Of a stretch of DNA of 64,000 nucleotides, positions 55,436-64,000 are shown one piece after another. The position numbers and the translations under genes are program-made. Location: NCBI RefSeq assembly GCF_000421265.1, contig NZ_ATWN01000006.1:124001-188000 (forward strand). The letters are read 5' to 3'. The stretch's first letter is position 1. Each line of letters begins with the position of its first letter. The notes beneath the pieces are model-generated. The model worked only from the letters and a program-made list of their open reading frames with translations. It was not told the origin of the DNA and searched no databases. Source of the stretch: Thalassospira lucentensis MCCC 1A00383 = DSM 14000. GTDB lineage: Bacteria > Pseudomonadota > Alphaproteobacteria > Rhodospirillales > Thalassospiraceae.

Positions 55436-55480
55436 GGCATTCCCTCTTTGGCTTGGACCTCTTTGGGCAGAACGGCAAAA

Positions 55481-55500
55481 CGCCGCGTCTTAACGCGGCG
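55481..55500 (-). terminator. infC terminator overlapping the stop codon
   Basis: CGCCGCGT (55481-55488), loop CTTA, ACGCGGCG (55493-55500). In coding sense the infC stop TAA lies in the loop, and TTTT follows the stem. Confidence 0.82.
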
Positions 55501-56026
55501 CCAGTACCATAATCATAACACGACCTTCCATCTTCGGCATCATTTCCGGCTTGGAAAGATCTTCAAGATCCCCCGAAAAGCGCTGGAGCATGCCAAGACC
55601 AAGATCCTGGTGGGCCATTTCACGTCCGCGGAAGCGCAACGTAACTTTCACCTTATCACCACCGCCAAGAAACTTCTGCGCGGCACGCAGTTTGACGTTG
55701 TAGTCATGGATATCGATGTTCGGACGGAGTTTGATCTCCTTGACTTCGATAACCTTCTGTTTCTTTTTGGCTTCGTTCTGCTTTTTGCTTTGTTCGTATT
55801 TGAACTTGCCGTAGTCGATCAACTTGCACACTGGCGGTTCGGCATTCGGAGCGACTTCGACAAGGTCGAGTCCAACTTCTGCTGCCTTTTCAACGCCTTC
55901 ACGCACCGTCATCGGATCCGACATATTGCCTTCAGCGTCGACAACACAGATCAAACGGGCTTTAATATCCTCATTGACGCGCGGACCATCCTTGGTCGGC
56001 TGCATCGGTTTGCGTGGTCGTGCTAT
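55490..56026 (-). CDS. infC: Translation initiation factor IF-3, probable ATA start
   Basis: 178 residues from ATA 56026. IF-3 motifs: [43 protein letters not shown] and the C-terminal [19 protein letters not shown] textbook AGGAG (56034-56038) lies exactly seven bases before ATA, while the first in-frame ATG (56005) would be 28 bases away; the codons between (ARPRKP) fit IF-3 N-termini. Non-canonical start codons are the known basis of IF-3 autoregulation. If ATG were used, the protein would be 171 residues. Unusually, rpmI does not follow. Confidence 0.93.
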   Translation of the reverse strand: MARPRKPMQPTKDGPRVNEDIKARLICVVDAEGNMSDPMTVREGVEKAAEVGLDLVEVAPNAEPPVCKLIDYGKFKYEQSKKQNEAKKKQKVIEVKEIKLRPNIDIHDYNVKLRAAQKFLGGGDKVKVTLRFRGREMAHQDLGLGMLQRFSGDLEDLSKPEMMPKMEGRVMIMVLAPR

Positions 56027-56038
56027 GGATAATCTCCT
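56024..56038 (-). promoter_or_regulatory. infC ribosome binding site with rare ATA start codon
   Basis: Coding-sense AGGAG, seven bases, then ATA-GCA-CGA. Spacing is optimal for ATA and unsuitable for the downstream ATG, so this element decides the start. Confidence 0.75.
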
Positions 56039-56075
56039 ATGGTAATCAAACAAATCGGTCAGAAAGAGTAATATG

Positions 56076-56110
56076 GAAAACCGCGTTTCTATGAAACCGC
56101 GTTTTTCACT
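56076..56110 (-). terminator. Possible terminator of the glycosyltransferase operon
   Basis: Two copies of AACCGCGTTT flank CTATG; on the minus strand GTTTC/GAAAC plus CGC/GCG with a bulge can fold, followed by TTTTCC. Weak. The remaining spacer up to 56235 shows nothing else. Confidence 0.35.
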
Positions 56111-56235
56111 AGACCTGCACTAGCATATCCCGGTGCGCTCAGAAAGCAATGTTTTTAGGCAAGTCAAAACCTTTCAAAGCGCCAATTTCCGCGCTTTTGA
56201 ATTAACGGTGTGCTTATTGTGCCATTACCGGTTTT

Positions 56236-57264
56236 TTATTCGTCCAAATCAAGACGACGGCGCACTTCTTCCATCACACGATTAACGGTTAATTCCCGCA
56301 AGTCACTTTCGCGAACGGTGCTAACGGCATTTGCGCCAATTCCGCGCGGTGCACTTAATTTTGGATCCGATTCGCGCGAAAACAGGACAATGGATGGCGC
56401 CCCTGCGGCGGCGGCAATATGCATCGGCCCCGTATCATTGCCGATAGCCAAAACCGACCGCGCACCAAGCGATGCTATATCAAGAAATCCGGTCCGCCCC
56501 ATCAGATTGCGGGCCTTGGGGCACATGGCATCAATCTTGCCCAGGACGTCGCTTTCCTTCTCGGTTCCGATCAGAACCGGCGTTAAACGATAATCAGCAA
56601 GTTTCTTGGCCAAAAGCCCAAACCGTTCTGCGGGCCACCGCTTTGCCGGACGATGCGGTGCGCCCCCCGGACAAATCAGAACGAACGGACTGCGAATGCC
56701 AAAACGATCCAGATCAATGTCAGGTCCGGCAAGAACGGGAACAGGAACCTTCGAAATACCTGCATATTCAAGCTGGTCAAAAATTCGATCGAGCGCATGC
56801 ATGCTATCGCGTTCGGGATTTGCATGCGGGTGTGAACATCCACGTGCGATTCCGGACCACTCGGGCTTTGGGCTTGGCCAGAACAATTTGTAATAGAACC
56901 CGGACCGGTCCGAGGTTTGCAAATCATAAACGCGGTCAAAATTACCGTTGCGCAGAAAACGGCGCAGAGCAAAAACTTCGCGCAGATTGGTCAATTTTGG
57001 GCGGCGGTCGATGGCAATCGCATCAAAAAATCCACTGGCTTTCATCAGATCGACAAACGGCCGTGTGGTCAGAACCGTGATATGCGCATCAGGATGGGCA
57101 GCACGGATCGCCGCAAACGGCCCCATTGCCAGGATAACATCACCCAGTGCAGAAAGCTTGATCACCAGAATACGCTTGCCCGTTGCCGACGCATCCGTCG
57201 CCAGTTCTTTACCGGCTGTTGTAACAACCGGATCAACTGGCATACTCATGATATCGTCGTTCAT
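56236..57264 (-). CDS. Glycosyltransferase family 9 (LPS heptosyltransferase-like)
   Basis: 342 residues, GT-B fold of the ADP-heptose transferase family. KRILVIKLSALGDVILAMGPFAAIRAAHP is the N-terminal signature with the catalytic Asp, and the donor-binding C-terminal motif is SVLAIGNDTGPMHIAAAAGAPSIVLF. Probably adds heptose or another sugar to the LPS inner core; the exact acceptor is not readable. Its start overlaps the stop of the next glycosyltransferase (ATGA, 57261-57264), so the two act in one pathway. Confidence 0.88.
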   Translation of the reverse strand: MNDDIMSMPVDPVVTTAGKELATDASATGKRILVIKLSALGDVILAMGPFAAIRAAHPDAHITVLTTRPFVDLMKASGFFDAIAIDRRPKLTNLREVFALRRFLRNGNFDRVYDLQTSDRSGFYYKLFWPSPKPEWSGIARGCSHPHANPERDSMHALDRIFDQLEYAGISKVPVPVLAGPDIDLDRFGIRSPFVLICPGGAPHRPAKRWPAERFGLLAKKLADYRLTPVLIGTEKESDVLGKIDAMCPKARNLMGRTGFLDIASLGARSVLAIGNDTGPMHIAAAAGAPSIVLFSRESDPKLSAPRGIGANAVSTVRESDLRELTVNRVMEEVRRRLDLDE

Positions 57265-58493
57265 GCTGCATTCCTGTGAACGCGCTTAAGCGCCTTGGCA
57301 TAAACGCCAAGTGTCTGTTCGGCCATCTGTTCAAGCGAGTAATGATCGATCACATGCTGACGCCCCTTGGCCGCAAGGGTCGCGCGTTTTTCCGGCGTCA
57401 TACTCAGAACCTGAACAAGTGCGCGTGAAAGCTGTTCGACTTCATTGGGCGTAACAAGCCACCCGGTTTCGCCCGGAAGAACCGTTTCCATCGCCCCACC
57501 GTGCGCGGTGGAAATAACTGGACGTCCCATTGCCTGTGCCTCGGACGGAATACGACCAAACGCTTCGGGTTCAATCGACGGGCAGGCAACGACATCGGCC
57601 AACATATAGGCCGCAGGCATATCGGCACAATGGTCGACAATATGCACGACATCTTCAAGCCCAAGCTTATTCGTAACCTGCAGCACTTCGTCGCGGTAAC
57701 CGGTTCGGCCCTGATCTGATCCAACAATCAGACACCGTACACGGCGATGCCCAAGGGCCTCAAGAACCGCCGGCAAGGCACGGATGAGGAAACCATGCCC
57801 CTTCCAGCGCGTGATTCGGCCCGGCAGCATAATCACATATTCTTCACCGTTCAGACGCCACAGGTTCGACAGTGCGATAAGCCGTTCCTGACTGACATTT
57901 TCAGGGTTAAAAAGATCGACATTTGTTCCGCGTGGAACAATGTTCAAGCGATCTGGTTCAACCTTGTAATACTTGTTGATGTGGTTGGCGATGTGCTGGG
58001 AAATCGCAATAACCTGATCCCCCATCGTCATGATCGCGTTATAGCGGCGCTTGAACGGATTTTTATACCCGGAATACGTCCCGTGGAACGTCGTCACAAA
58101 CGGAATTCCGGCCTTGCGCGCTGCAAAATAGGCACTCCAGGCCGGTGCACGCGAACGAGCATGGATGATATCCACACCTTCGTCCGAAATAAGCTTAACC
58201 AGTGCGTCGATATTCTTGCGCATGGTCAGGATGTTTTTTGACTTCAGCGGTAAATTGATATGCTTGGCCCCAAAGCGGTCCAGTTCGCGCTCAAGCCGTC
58301 CCCCCTGGGATGCGACAAGCGCCTTGCCGCCACCGTCCACAATCGCGCGCGCAATATCAACGGTTCCACGCTCGACCCCACCGGCATCAAGCTCTGGCAA
58401 AACCTGTAAAATTACGGCAGGACGATAGTCCCCGCCTTGCGCTCGGGGCTCTGATCGATAGACTGCTTCAGTCATTACTTCTGACGCGCTCAT
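57261..58493 (-). CDS. Glycosyltransferase family 4/1, LPS or polysaccharide biosynthesis
   Basis: 410-residue GT-B glycosyltransferase. N-terminal LQVLPELDAGGVERGTVDIARAI is the group's acceptor-side signature; the donor site shows MLPGRITRWKGHGFLIRAL and the EX7E motif around SIEPEAFGRIPSEAQAMGRPVI. Start at 58493 follows GGAG; a GTG at 58553 would add 20 residues. It is cotranscribed with the heptosyltransferase-like gene by overlap and is divergent from a hydrolase gene, with 38 bases between the starts. Confidence 0.88.
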   Translation of the reverse strand: MSASEVMTEAVYRSEPRAQGGDYRPAVILQVLPELDAGGVERGTVDIARAIVDGGGKALVASQGGRLERELDRFGAKHINLPLKSKNILTMRKNIDALVKLISDEGVDIIHARSRAPAWSAYFAARKAGIPFVTTFHGTYSGYKNPFKRRYNAIMTMGDQVIAISQHIANHINKYYKVEPDRLNIVPRGTNVDLFNPENVSQERLIALSNLWRLNGEEYVIMLPGRITRWKGHGFLIRALPAVLEALGHRRVRCLIVGSDQGRTGYRDEVLQVTNKLGLEDVVHIVDHCADMPAAYMLADVVACPSIEPEAFGRIPSEAQAMGRPVISTAHGGAMETVLPGETGWLVTPNEVEQLSRALVQVLSMTPEKRATLAAKGRQHVIDHYSLEQMAEQTLGVYAKALKRVHRNAA

Positions 58494-58531
58494 GCAACTC
58501 CAACCACCAACATCCAAGGACTCCGCCCCGG

Positions 58532-59356
58532 ATGACACATGACATGCCCACACCGCAGCTTGAAAAACCCCAATATCTCAACCGGCCCGATGGATTAAAA
58601 ATCGCATACCATCACACGCCCGGCAAGCAATCTGACACTCAAGCCGCCAATTCCCGGACTTTAAAGATGCCGGGTGTTATGTTCCTTGGCGGTTTCATGT
58701 CAGACATGACCGGTACAAAAGCAACGCACCTTGAGGAGCATTGCATCCGGCAGGGGCTGGGTTATACCCGCTTTGACTATGGCGGTCACGGACAATCGTC
58801 AGGCAAATTTGCCGATGGCACAATCGGCCAATGGGCGGCGGATGCCATTGCCGTTCTTGATGAAATTACCACCGGACCACAAATTCTTGTCGGGTCATCG
58901 ATGGGCGGCTGGATCATGTTATTGGTCGCCCTTGCCCGGCCAGAACGGGTTGCCGGACTTGTGGGGATCGCGGCCGCACCTGACTTTACCGAAGACCTGA
59001 TGTGGGCACAGTTTAGCGAAGATCAGAAAAAATCGATTATGGAAGACGGCGCCTTGATCGAACCCACTGACTATGGCGACGATCCCTATACCATCACACG
59101 CAATCTGATTGAGGATGGCCGCGACCAGCTCGTTTTGCGTAAACCGCTGGAAATCAAATGCCCGGTGCGTCTGGTTCAAGGCATGCAGGACCCCGATGTA
59201 CCGTGGCAAACCGCCCTTCGCCTGACCGAAGCACTGGTAACCGACGATGTCCGCATTGATCTGATCAAGACCGGCGATCATCGATTGTCCGAACCGGATC
59301 AGCTCGACGTCATTACCAAACATCTCGATGAAATTTTAGCAAAGGCGAAAGGATAA
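58532..59356 (+). CDS. Alpha/beta hydrolase
   Basis: 274 residues. The nucleophile elbow GSSMGGW contains the catalytic Ser. An oxyanion strand precedes it (GVMFLGGFMSDMTGTKA), a likely acid lies in QGMQDPDVPW, and the catalytic His is in KTGDHRLSEPDQLD. Resembles the ABHD10/palmitoyl-esterase-like branch, but substrate is unknown. Start at 58532; the in-frame extension back to 58310 runs through the divergent glycosyltransferase and is not real. Confidence 0.85.
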   Translation: MTHDMPTPQLEKPQYLNRPDGLKIAYHHTPGKQSDTQAANSRTLKMPGVMFLGGFMSDMTGTKATHLEEHCIRQGLGYTRFDYGGHGQSSGKFADGTIGQWAADAIAVLDEITTGPQILVGSSMGGWIMLLVALARPERVAGLVGIAAAPDFTEDLMWAQFSEDQKKSIMEDGALIEPTDYGDDPYTITRNLIEDGRDQLVLRKPLEIKCPVRLVQGMQDPDVPWQTALRLTEALVTDDVRIDLIKTGDHRLSEPDQLDVITKHLDEILAKAKG

Positions 59357-59383
59357 TCCAACCGCCTTTGCCATCGCCAAGTG

Positions 59384-59719
59384 TCAGGCGAGGACGACTT
59401 GGTTGTCCTCGACCTTAACCGCAACCGGTTCAAGCACATCGCCTGTGCAGGGACCAGAAACACATTCACCGTCTTGGATGCGAAACCGTGCACCATGGGT
59501 CGAACAGATGATTTCATCACCAAAGTCGCTGATGAACTCATCAGGTTCCATATCAAGGGGCACGCCAACATGCGGGCAGCTGTTCACATAGCCAAAAACA
59601 TCCGCACCACTGCGCACGACGAAAATGCCCGTCCCGCCAAGATTAACACCCTTGGCACCTGTCGCATCAAGATCTGTTAGCGCGCACAAAACTGTGCCTG
59701 CTTCGGGCAAGTCGCTCAT
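59384..59719 (-). CDS. Rieske [2Fe-2S] domain protein
   Basis: 111-residue small ferredoxin of the NirD-like Rieske type. Cluster ligands are in CPHVGVPLD (Cys, His) and CSTHGARF (Cys, His). Soluble; probably an electron carrier for an unidentified oxygenase or reductase. Its ATG overlaps the stop of the EVE-domain gene (ATGA at 59716-59719). Confidence 0.9.
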   Translation of the reverse strand: MSDLPEAGTVLCALTDLDATGAKGVNLGGTGIFVVRSGADVFGYVNSCPHVGVPLDMEPDEFISDFGDEIICSTHGARFRIQDGECVSGPCTGDVLEPVAVKVEDNQVVLA

Positions 59720-60129
59720 GGCGCGACACCACCCATTTCACAAATCGCCACCCAGGACGCATCATCAATCGGCATGACCGACAAGCGAGATTGTTTGAGC
59801 AAGGAAAGGTCGGCAAACCGTGGATCAGCCTTGATATCGGCAAGGGTCACCGGTGATTTCAGCGGCTTGACCGTTTTGAAATCAACCTGAACAAATTTGC
59901 CCTTCGCATCCGTCGGATCAGGGTAAAATTCCCGCACCACTTCAACGATGCCAACAATGCGTTTCTCATTCACTGAATGATAGAAAAACGCCTTGTCGCC
60001 AACCTTCATGGTACGGAGATTCTTGGCCGCCTGATGGTTGCGCACACCATCCCACCCCTCGACATCCTTCTTGACCTGATCGTCCCACGACCAGCTTCCC
60101 GGTTCGGTTTTGATCAGCCAATACGCCAT
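59716..60129 (-). CDS. EVE-domain protein
   Basis: 137 residues. Start AYWLIKTEPGSWSWDDQ and the middle KNLRTMKVGDKAFFYHSVNEKRIVGIVEVVREFYPDPTD are diagnostic of the EVE (PUA-like) fold, a reader of modified bases in DNA or RNA; bacterial stand-alone members have no settled role. Coupled downstream to the Rieske gene and preceded, three bases away, by the YCII gene, so all three are one transcript. Confidence 0.92.
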   Translation of the reverse strand: MAYWLIKTEPGSWSWDDQVKKDVEGWDGVRNHQAAKNLRTMKVGDKAFFYHSVNEKRIVGIVEVVREFYPDPTDAKGKFVQVDFKTVKPLKSPVTLADIKADPRFADLSLLKQSRLSVMPIDDASWVAICEMGGVAP

Positions 60130-60132
60130 GGA

Positions 60133-60411
60133 TCAGAAGACCTTTTTAAACGGACGGATCACAACAGATTCAAAAAGACCGGCCTTGGCATATGGATCAT
60201 TGGCGGCAAATTCGCGCGCATCTTCAATCGCATCAAACTCGATGATAAAGACCGAACCATTCATGCCTTCCATATCAGGATCAAGGGTCGGGCCCGCCGC
60301 AACAATACGCTCGGCAAAACCGCCTTTGATATAGGCCAGATGGTCATCACGGTTGGCTTTACGCACGTGAAGGTGACCGGGTTTATCAACACAACGGATA
60401 TAGAAATGCAT
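60133..60411 (-). CDS. YCII-domain protein
   Basis: 92 residues of the YCII ferredoxin-like fold: HFYIRCVDKPGHLHVRKANRDDHLAYI contains the conserved His and Asp, and GSVFIIEFDAIEDAREFAANDPYAKAGLF is the typical C-terminal half. Function unknown, a putative enzyme. First gene of the YCII-EVE-Rieske run. Confidence 0.9.
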   Translation of the reverse strand: MHFYIRCVDKPGHLHVRKANRDDHLAYIKGGFAERIVAAGPTLDPDMEGMNGSVFIIEFDAIEDAREFAANDPYAKAGLFESVVIRPFKKVF

Positions 60412-60526
60412 GGACGGGTTCCTGCTTCTTTATGGGTTCAATACCCGTAAAGTGACAGAAGGTTGCCCCATTCTCAAGCTGAACCAATCGCCAATGACCT
60501 GCTTGTGGTCAGTACGTGCGAAAAGT

Positions 60527-61531
60527 CTACTGCGCTGTCTCAAGCTCATCACGGAAAGGACGCTGCAAAAGCCCATTGATCGTGCTGCGCAGATCGCGGC
60601 CATGATTGGCAACCTGATCAACTGCCGTGCAAATCGGCATTTCGACCTGATATTTCATCGCAACTGCGGTAATTGAGGCCGCTGTATAAACGCCTTCAGT
60701 CACCGAACGGCGTTCGCCCAGAATATCAGCAGACTTTCGCCCCTGTCCAAGGGCAACACCAAACGTGTAATTGCGTGATAATGTCCCAGTACAGGTCAGG
60801 GTCAAATCCCCAAGCCCGGCAAGGCCCAGCATGGTTTCAACCCGCCCGCCCATGGCAACCGCAAGCCGTGACATTTCAGCAATGCCACGCGTAATCAAGG
60901 CCGCCCGCGCATTATCGCCAAGTTCAAGCCCGGCAACCACGCCGCTTGCAATCGCCAGAACGTTTTTGATCGCACCCGCCACTTCAACACCGGCAACATC
61001 CGTGCTGAAATAGGGGCGAAATTCCGGCGTGCCAATCAGTTCGACAAGGCGCTTGCCCAAACCACGATCTTCGCAAGCAAGAGTAATGGCCGCAGGCAAC
61101 CCGGTGGCAACTTCCTTGGCAAAGGTTGGTCCTGAAAGAACCGCAACCGGCACATTGCCCAGCGTTTCAGTCACAACCTGCGCCATCAATGCCCCGGTTT
61201 CCTTTTCGATCCCCTTGCAGCAAATCACAGCCGGAAGGTTATCGGTCCAATGGGCCGCAAGCTTGGTCAGGGTTTCGCGCAAATGCTGGGCCGGTGTCAC
61301 CAATAAAACCGCATCCGCATCGCGCAACCCGTCATAGGCCGTGGTTGCCCGCAATGCGCCGGGCAACGACACACCGGGCAGATAAAGATCATTTTCGCCA
61401 TTGGCGTTGATCTGCTCGGCCAGATCGGGATTGCGCAAAATCAGTTCAACATCCGCACCCGCACGGACGGCCTGTATGGCCAGTGCCGTTCCCCAGGCGC
61501 CGCCACCGATAACTGTAATGCGCTTTTTCAT
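60527..61531 (-). CDS. gpsA: Glycerol-3-phosphate dehydrogenase (NAD(P)+)
   Basis: 334-residue cytosolic enzyme making sn-glycerol-3-phosphate for phospholipids. N-terminal cofactor fold KRITVIGGGAWGTALAIQAVRAG, PAVICCKGIEKETG, the active-site region VAGAIKNVLAIASGVVAGLELGDNARAALITRG with catalytic Lys, and GLAGLGDLTLTC are all present. Start at 61531 (MKKRITVIGG) rather than a TTG 18 bases upstream. Follows tsaD by 47 bases, a common pairing. Confidence 0.96.
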   Translation of the reverse strand: MKKRITVIGGGAWGTALAIQAVRAGADVELILRNPDLAEQINANGENDLYLPGVSLPGALRATTAYDGLRDADAVLLVTPAQHLRETLTKLAAHWTDNLPAVICCKGIEKETGALMAQVVTETLGNVPVAVLSGPTFAKEVATGLPAAITLACEDRGLGKRLVELIGTPEFRPYFSTDVAGVEVAGAIKNVLAIASGVVAGLELGDNARAALITRGIAEMSRLAVAMGGRVETMLGLAGLGDLTLTCTGTLSRNYTFGVALGQGRKSADILGERRSVTEGVYTAASITAVAMKYQVEMPICTAVDQVANHGRDLRSTINGLLQRPFRDELETAQ

Positions 61532-61578
61532 GATCTGTTTTCCGGGCAAAATATGAGGTCGTTTTTAATCGAATCGAT

Positions 61579-62637
61579 TTATGCCTTAACCCCGGCGCCC
61601 GGGCGCTTGGGCGCTTGGGGGTCCAGCGGCCAGCGCGGGCGTGGCTTGAAATCAAGATCATCACGTTCGCCCAGACGGAACCGTTCCAGCCCGGCCCATG
61701 CAATCATGGCGGCATTATCGGTACAAAGATCAAGGGGTGGCGCAACCAGCTTCATGCCGGCCTGATCGGTAAGCTCGACCAACCGTCCACGCAGATATTT
61801 ATTCGCCGCAACCCCGCCTGCCAGAACAAGCGTGTTACCCGCCGGATAATCTTGCATGAATTGAAACACAGCGTTGCGCGCCCGATCAATCAGGGTATCG
61901 CCCACCGCACGTTGAAAGGATGCCGCAAGGTCGGCTTTGACGTCCTCGGTTTGCTGTTCAACCGGGAAACCATCCATGTAATTGCGAACCGCCGTCTTAA
62001 GCCCGGAGAATGAAAAATCACACCCCGGACGGCCGCGCAAGGGACGCGGCAGGCCAAACCGGTTCGGGTTGCCCTTTTCCGCAATTTTTTCAAGCGCCGG
62101 ACCACCGGGGTAGCCAAGCCCCATCATCTTGGCGGTCTTATCAAAGGCTTCGCCGACCGCATCGTCAATCGTCGTGCCAATCCGTTTATAACGCCCGACA
62201 CCCTCGACAATCAGCACCTGACAATGACCGCCTGATACCAGCAGCAATAAATAGGGAAAGGCAACATCGTCGGTCAACCGCACAGTCAGCGCATGACCTT
62301 CAAGATGATTAACCGCCATGAACGGCTTTTGTGCGGCAAAGGCGATGGCCTTGGCGGTCATGGTCCCGACCATCACCCCGCCAATCAGGCCCGGTCCGCC
62401 TGTACAGGCCACCGCATCAAGATCATCAAAATCAACCCCGGCATCATCCATCGCCTCGGCGACAAGCCGATCAAGATGCTCAAGATGCGCGCGTGCTGCA
62501 ATTTCGGGCACCACGCCGCCATAGGGGCGATGATCATCAAGCTGGGATAAAACGCGGTTGGACAAAATTTCGCGCTTGTCATTAACAACAGCAGCGGCCG
62601 TTTCATCACAGCTTGTTTCGATACCAAGTACGATCAT
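61579..62637 (-). CDS. tsaD: tRNA threonylcarbamoyladenosine transferase TsaD
   Basis: 352-residue ASKHA-fold enzyme, catalytic subunit for t6A37. [18 protein letters not shown] opens the fold, metal ligands are in the HLEGH motif, SGGHCQVL and [23 protein letters not shown] follow, and [12 protein letters not shown] closes the nucleotide site. The C-terminus has a Pro/Arg/Lys-rich tail, longer than the core family. Start at 62637. With TsaE (41.2 kb) two of the three t6A complex proteins are in the window. Confidence 0.96.
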   Translation of the reverse strand: MIVLGIETSCDETAAAVVNDKREILSNRVLSQLDDHRPYGGVVPEIAARAHLEHLDRLVAEAMDDAGVDFDDLDAVACTGGPGLIGGVMVGTMTAKAIAFAAQKPFMAVNHLEGHALTVRLTDDVAFPYLLLLVSGGHCQVLIVEGVGRYKRIGTTIDDAVGEAFDKTAKMMGLGYPGGPALEKIAEKGNPNRFGLPRPLRGRPGCDFSFSGLKTAVRNYMDGFPVEQQTEDVKADLAASFQRAVGDTLIDRARNAVFQFMQDYPAGNTLVLAGGVAANKYLRGRLVELTDQAGMKLVAPPLDLCTDNAAMIAWAGLERFRLGERDDLDFKPRPRWPLDPQAPKRPGAGVKA

Positions 62638-62982
62638 GCTTTTGATCCGGTCAGGGGTGCGCCGAAACCCTCGGCTTTGGGATGACAATACTACGCTTGG
62701 GGATGATGTAGCGGAAACTTTACCTGCTTTCCACCCCCGACGGGCGCATTTGCCATATGCAGTTATCGCGTTTCAGGTCTATTTTGACAGTCTCAGGGGC
62801 TTGTTTCGCCGCCCATTTACCCAAGCCTCGCAAAACTATCGAAACTCTCTCTAGGCCGACATACGTCAATGAAATCGCATTTTCTGACACTATAATAGCA
62901 ACGTCAGACCAATCGATTTTTACCAAGACGCAGACCGCCGCACCCCTTGTTTTCAAACAACTTTAAGACTAAAACTCCTGTC
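62638..62982. other. Divergent promoter region tsaD/hemC
   Basis: 345 bases with no supportable gene. A perfect -10 hexamer TATAAT on the plus strand at 62891-62896 is the best hemC promoter candidate, although no clear -35 stands 17 bases upstream. The hemC ATG lacks a recognisable purine-rich binding site. Confidence 0.45.
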
Positions 62983-63927
62983 ATGACAGATACAGCAAAA
63001 CTTCGCATTGGCACCCGTGGTTCACCCTTGGCATTGGCACAGGCCCACGAGGTCCGTGATAAACTGGCCGCCGCCCATCCCGAACTTGCCAGTGAAGGTG
63101 CGATCGCCATCACGGTCATTACGACAACCGGCGACAAAATCCTGGATCGCGCATTGTCGGAAATCGGCGGCAAGGGACTGTTTACCAAGGAAATCGATGA
63201 TGCCCTGATGGGGGGTGACATTGATCTTGCTGTCCACAGCATGAAAGACGTTCCGACAGTCCTGCCTGATGGCATGATCCTGCCGACGATTTTACCGCGT
63301 GAAGATGTGCGTGATGCATTTATTTCGCTGAAATATAAAAGCTTTGCCGAAATGCCTGCCGGTTCCGTGATCGGATCGGCGTCGCTGCGCCGTCAGGCCA
63401 TGATCCTGAACAAATATCCCGATCTTAAGGTCATCACATTCCGCGGCAATGTGCAGACCCGGCTTCGCAAACTTGGCGAAGAACAGGTCGATGCGACCTT
63501 GCTGGCGATGGCTGGTTTGAACCGTCTGGGCCAACCCGAAATTGCCACCGCCCCGATTGCCGAAGACGATATGCTGCCCGCAGTTGCCCAAGGGGCAATT
63601 GGCATCACCATCCGCGAGGATGACACACAGGCCAAAGACTGGATATCCGCCCTTCATTGCGAAAAGTCGGCGATCCGTGTGGCCGGCGAACGCGCAGCCC
63701 TGTTCGCGCTTGATGGCTCCTGCCGCACCCCGATTGCCGCCCTTGCCGAGTATCATGAGGATGGCAGCATGCGGTTGCGGGTTTCAATCGTGCGCCCGGA
63801 TGGCAGCGAACGGCTTGATACCGAACGCCATATTGCAAAGCCAGACATGGCAACCGCATCTGCCGCGGGAAAAGATGCCGGGGAAGAGCTTAAACAACGC
63901 GGTGGTCCGGACTTTATTTCGGCCTGA
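62983..63927 (+). CDS. hemC: Hydroxymethylbilane synthase (porphobilinogen deaminase)
   Basis: 314 residues; joins four porphobilinogens into hydroxymethylbilane in haem synthesis. KLRIGTRGSPLALAQAHEV, ITTTGDKILDRALSEIGGKGLFTKEID, DLAVHSMKDVPT and RRQAMIL carry the substrate-binding Arg and Lys. The dipyrromethane cofactor Cys is in LDGSCRTPIAAL. ATG 62983 gives the usual N-terminus; the in-frame TTG at 62947 is not needed. hemD follows in the same direction. Confidence 0.97.
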   Translation: MTDTAKLRIGTRGSPLALAQAHEVRDKLAAAHPELASEGAIAITVITTTGDKILDRALSEIGGKGLFTKEIDDALMGGDIDLAVHSMKDVPTVLPDGMILPTILPREDVRDAFISLKYKSFAEMPAGSVIGSASLRRQAMILNKYPDLKVITFRGNVQTRLRKLGEEQVDATLLAMAGLNRLGQPEIATAPIAEDDMLPAVAQGAIGITIREDDTQAKDWISALHCEKSAIRVAGERAALFALDGSCRTPIAALAEYHEDGSMRLRVSIVRPDGSERLDTERHIAKPDMATASAAGKDAGEELKQRGGPDFISA

Positions 63928-63950
63928 CTCGCAACATAACGGGACAGAAA

Positions 63951-64000
63951 ATGGGACCACTGGTTTTAAACACCCGGCCCAAAACCGATTCCGCCGATCT
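63951..64000 (+). CDS. hemD: 5' end of uroporphyrinogen-III synthase, cut by the window edge
   Basis: ATG at 63951 with GGGACAG seven bases upstream opens MGPLVLNTRPKTDSAD. The LxTRP motif is the expected HemD N-terminus, and the position right after hemC supports the call. Confidence 0.72.
   Translation, partial: MGPLVLNTRPKTDSAD

Noticed and set aside
58310-58531. N-terminal extension of the alpha/beta hydrolase
   Set aside because: It is antisense to the start of the glycosyltransferase and has shadow composition.

Overview
The window reads as chromosome of a free-living alphaproteobacterium, most likely a marine Rhodospirillales member of the Thalassospira type. This is inferred from gene content and protein character, not from a marker-gene search. 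The indicators are a large 180-kDa-class NAD-glutamate dehydrogenase, AddAB instead of RecBCD, the tsaE-amgK-murU-addB-addA operon, a glnK-amtB-amtB block, a ProXp-ala-type editing protein and a moderate G+C content. Almost all of it is housekeeping DNA with dense, often ATGA-overlapping operons. No phage, insertion sequence or CRISPR array was seen.

Layout. 1-6.7 kb: htpX, then an RND multidrug efflux operon (adaptor plus pump) with a divergent TetR repressor and two matching operators. 6.9-13.9 kb: NAD-glutamate dehydrogenase, fabI, a DUF488 protein and two identical tRNA-Gly(GCC) genes. 14-19.2 kb: editing protein, CnoX-like thioredoxin, LON-domain protein, Trm112-like protein, DUF971 protein, ompW with a textbook FNR box, and a UbiH-type hydroxylase. 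19.2-23 kb: nitrogen block, with a sigma-54-like promoter, glnK and two ammonium transporter genes. 23.1-26.9 kb: a DapC-like aminotransferase and ftsK.

27.0-32.1 kb is the accessory spot: a small class II lanthipeptide locus. It has two homologous precursor genes (27020-27226 and 27623-27838), a LanM synthetase (27948-31113) whose frame is broken at a C7 tract, and a divergent two-domain GNAT. A decayed second copy of the ftsK 3' end lies between the two precursor genes, which points to a segmental duplication or insertion at the ftsK terminus. No dedicated exporter or leader protease is present. This is the best candidate for an undescribed system in the window.

32.2-44.3 kb: trxA, the addA/addB/murU/amgK/tsaE operon (recombination, peptidoglycan recycling, tRNA t6A), a thioredoxin-reductase-like ferredoxin-NADP reductase and small proteins. 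44.4-49.5 kb: lepA, a membrane histidine kinase and a lipoprotein. 49.5-56 kb: pheT, pheS, rplT, rpmI and infC. The usual infC-rpmI-rplT cluster is split here by an AEC permease and a single-domain response regulator, and infC appears to start at ATA. 56.2-60.4 kb: two LPS-type glycosyltransferases, an alpha/beta hydrolase, and Rieske, EVE and YCII small proteins. 60.5-64 kb: gpsA and tsaD, divergent from hemC and the start of hemD.
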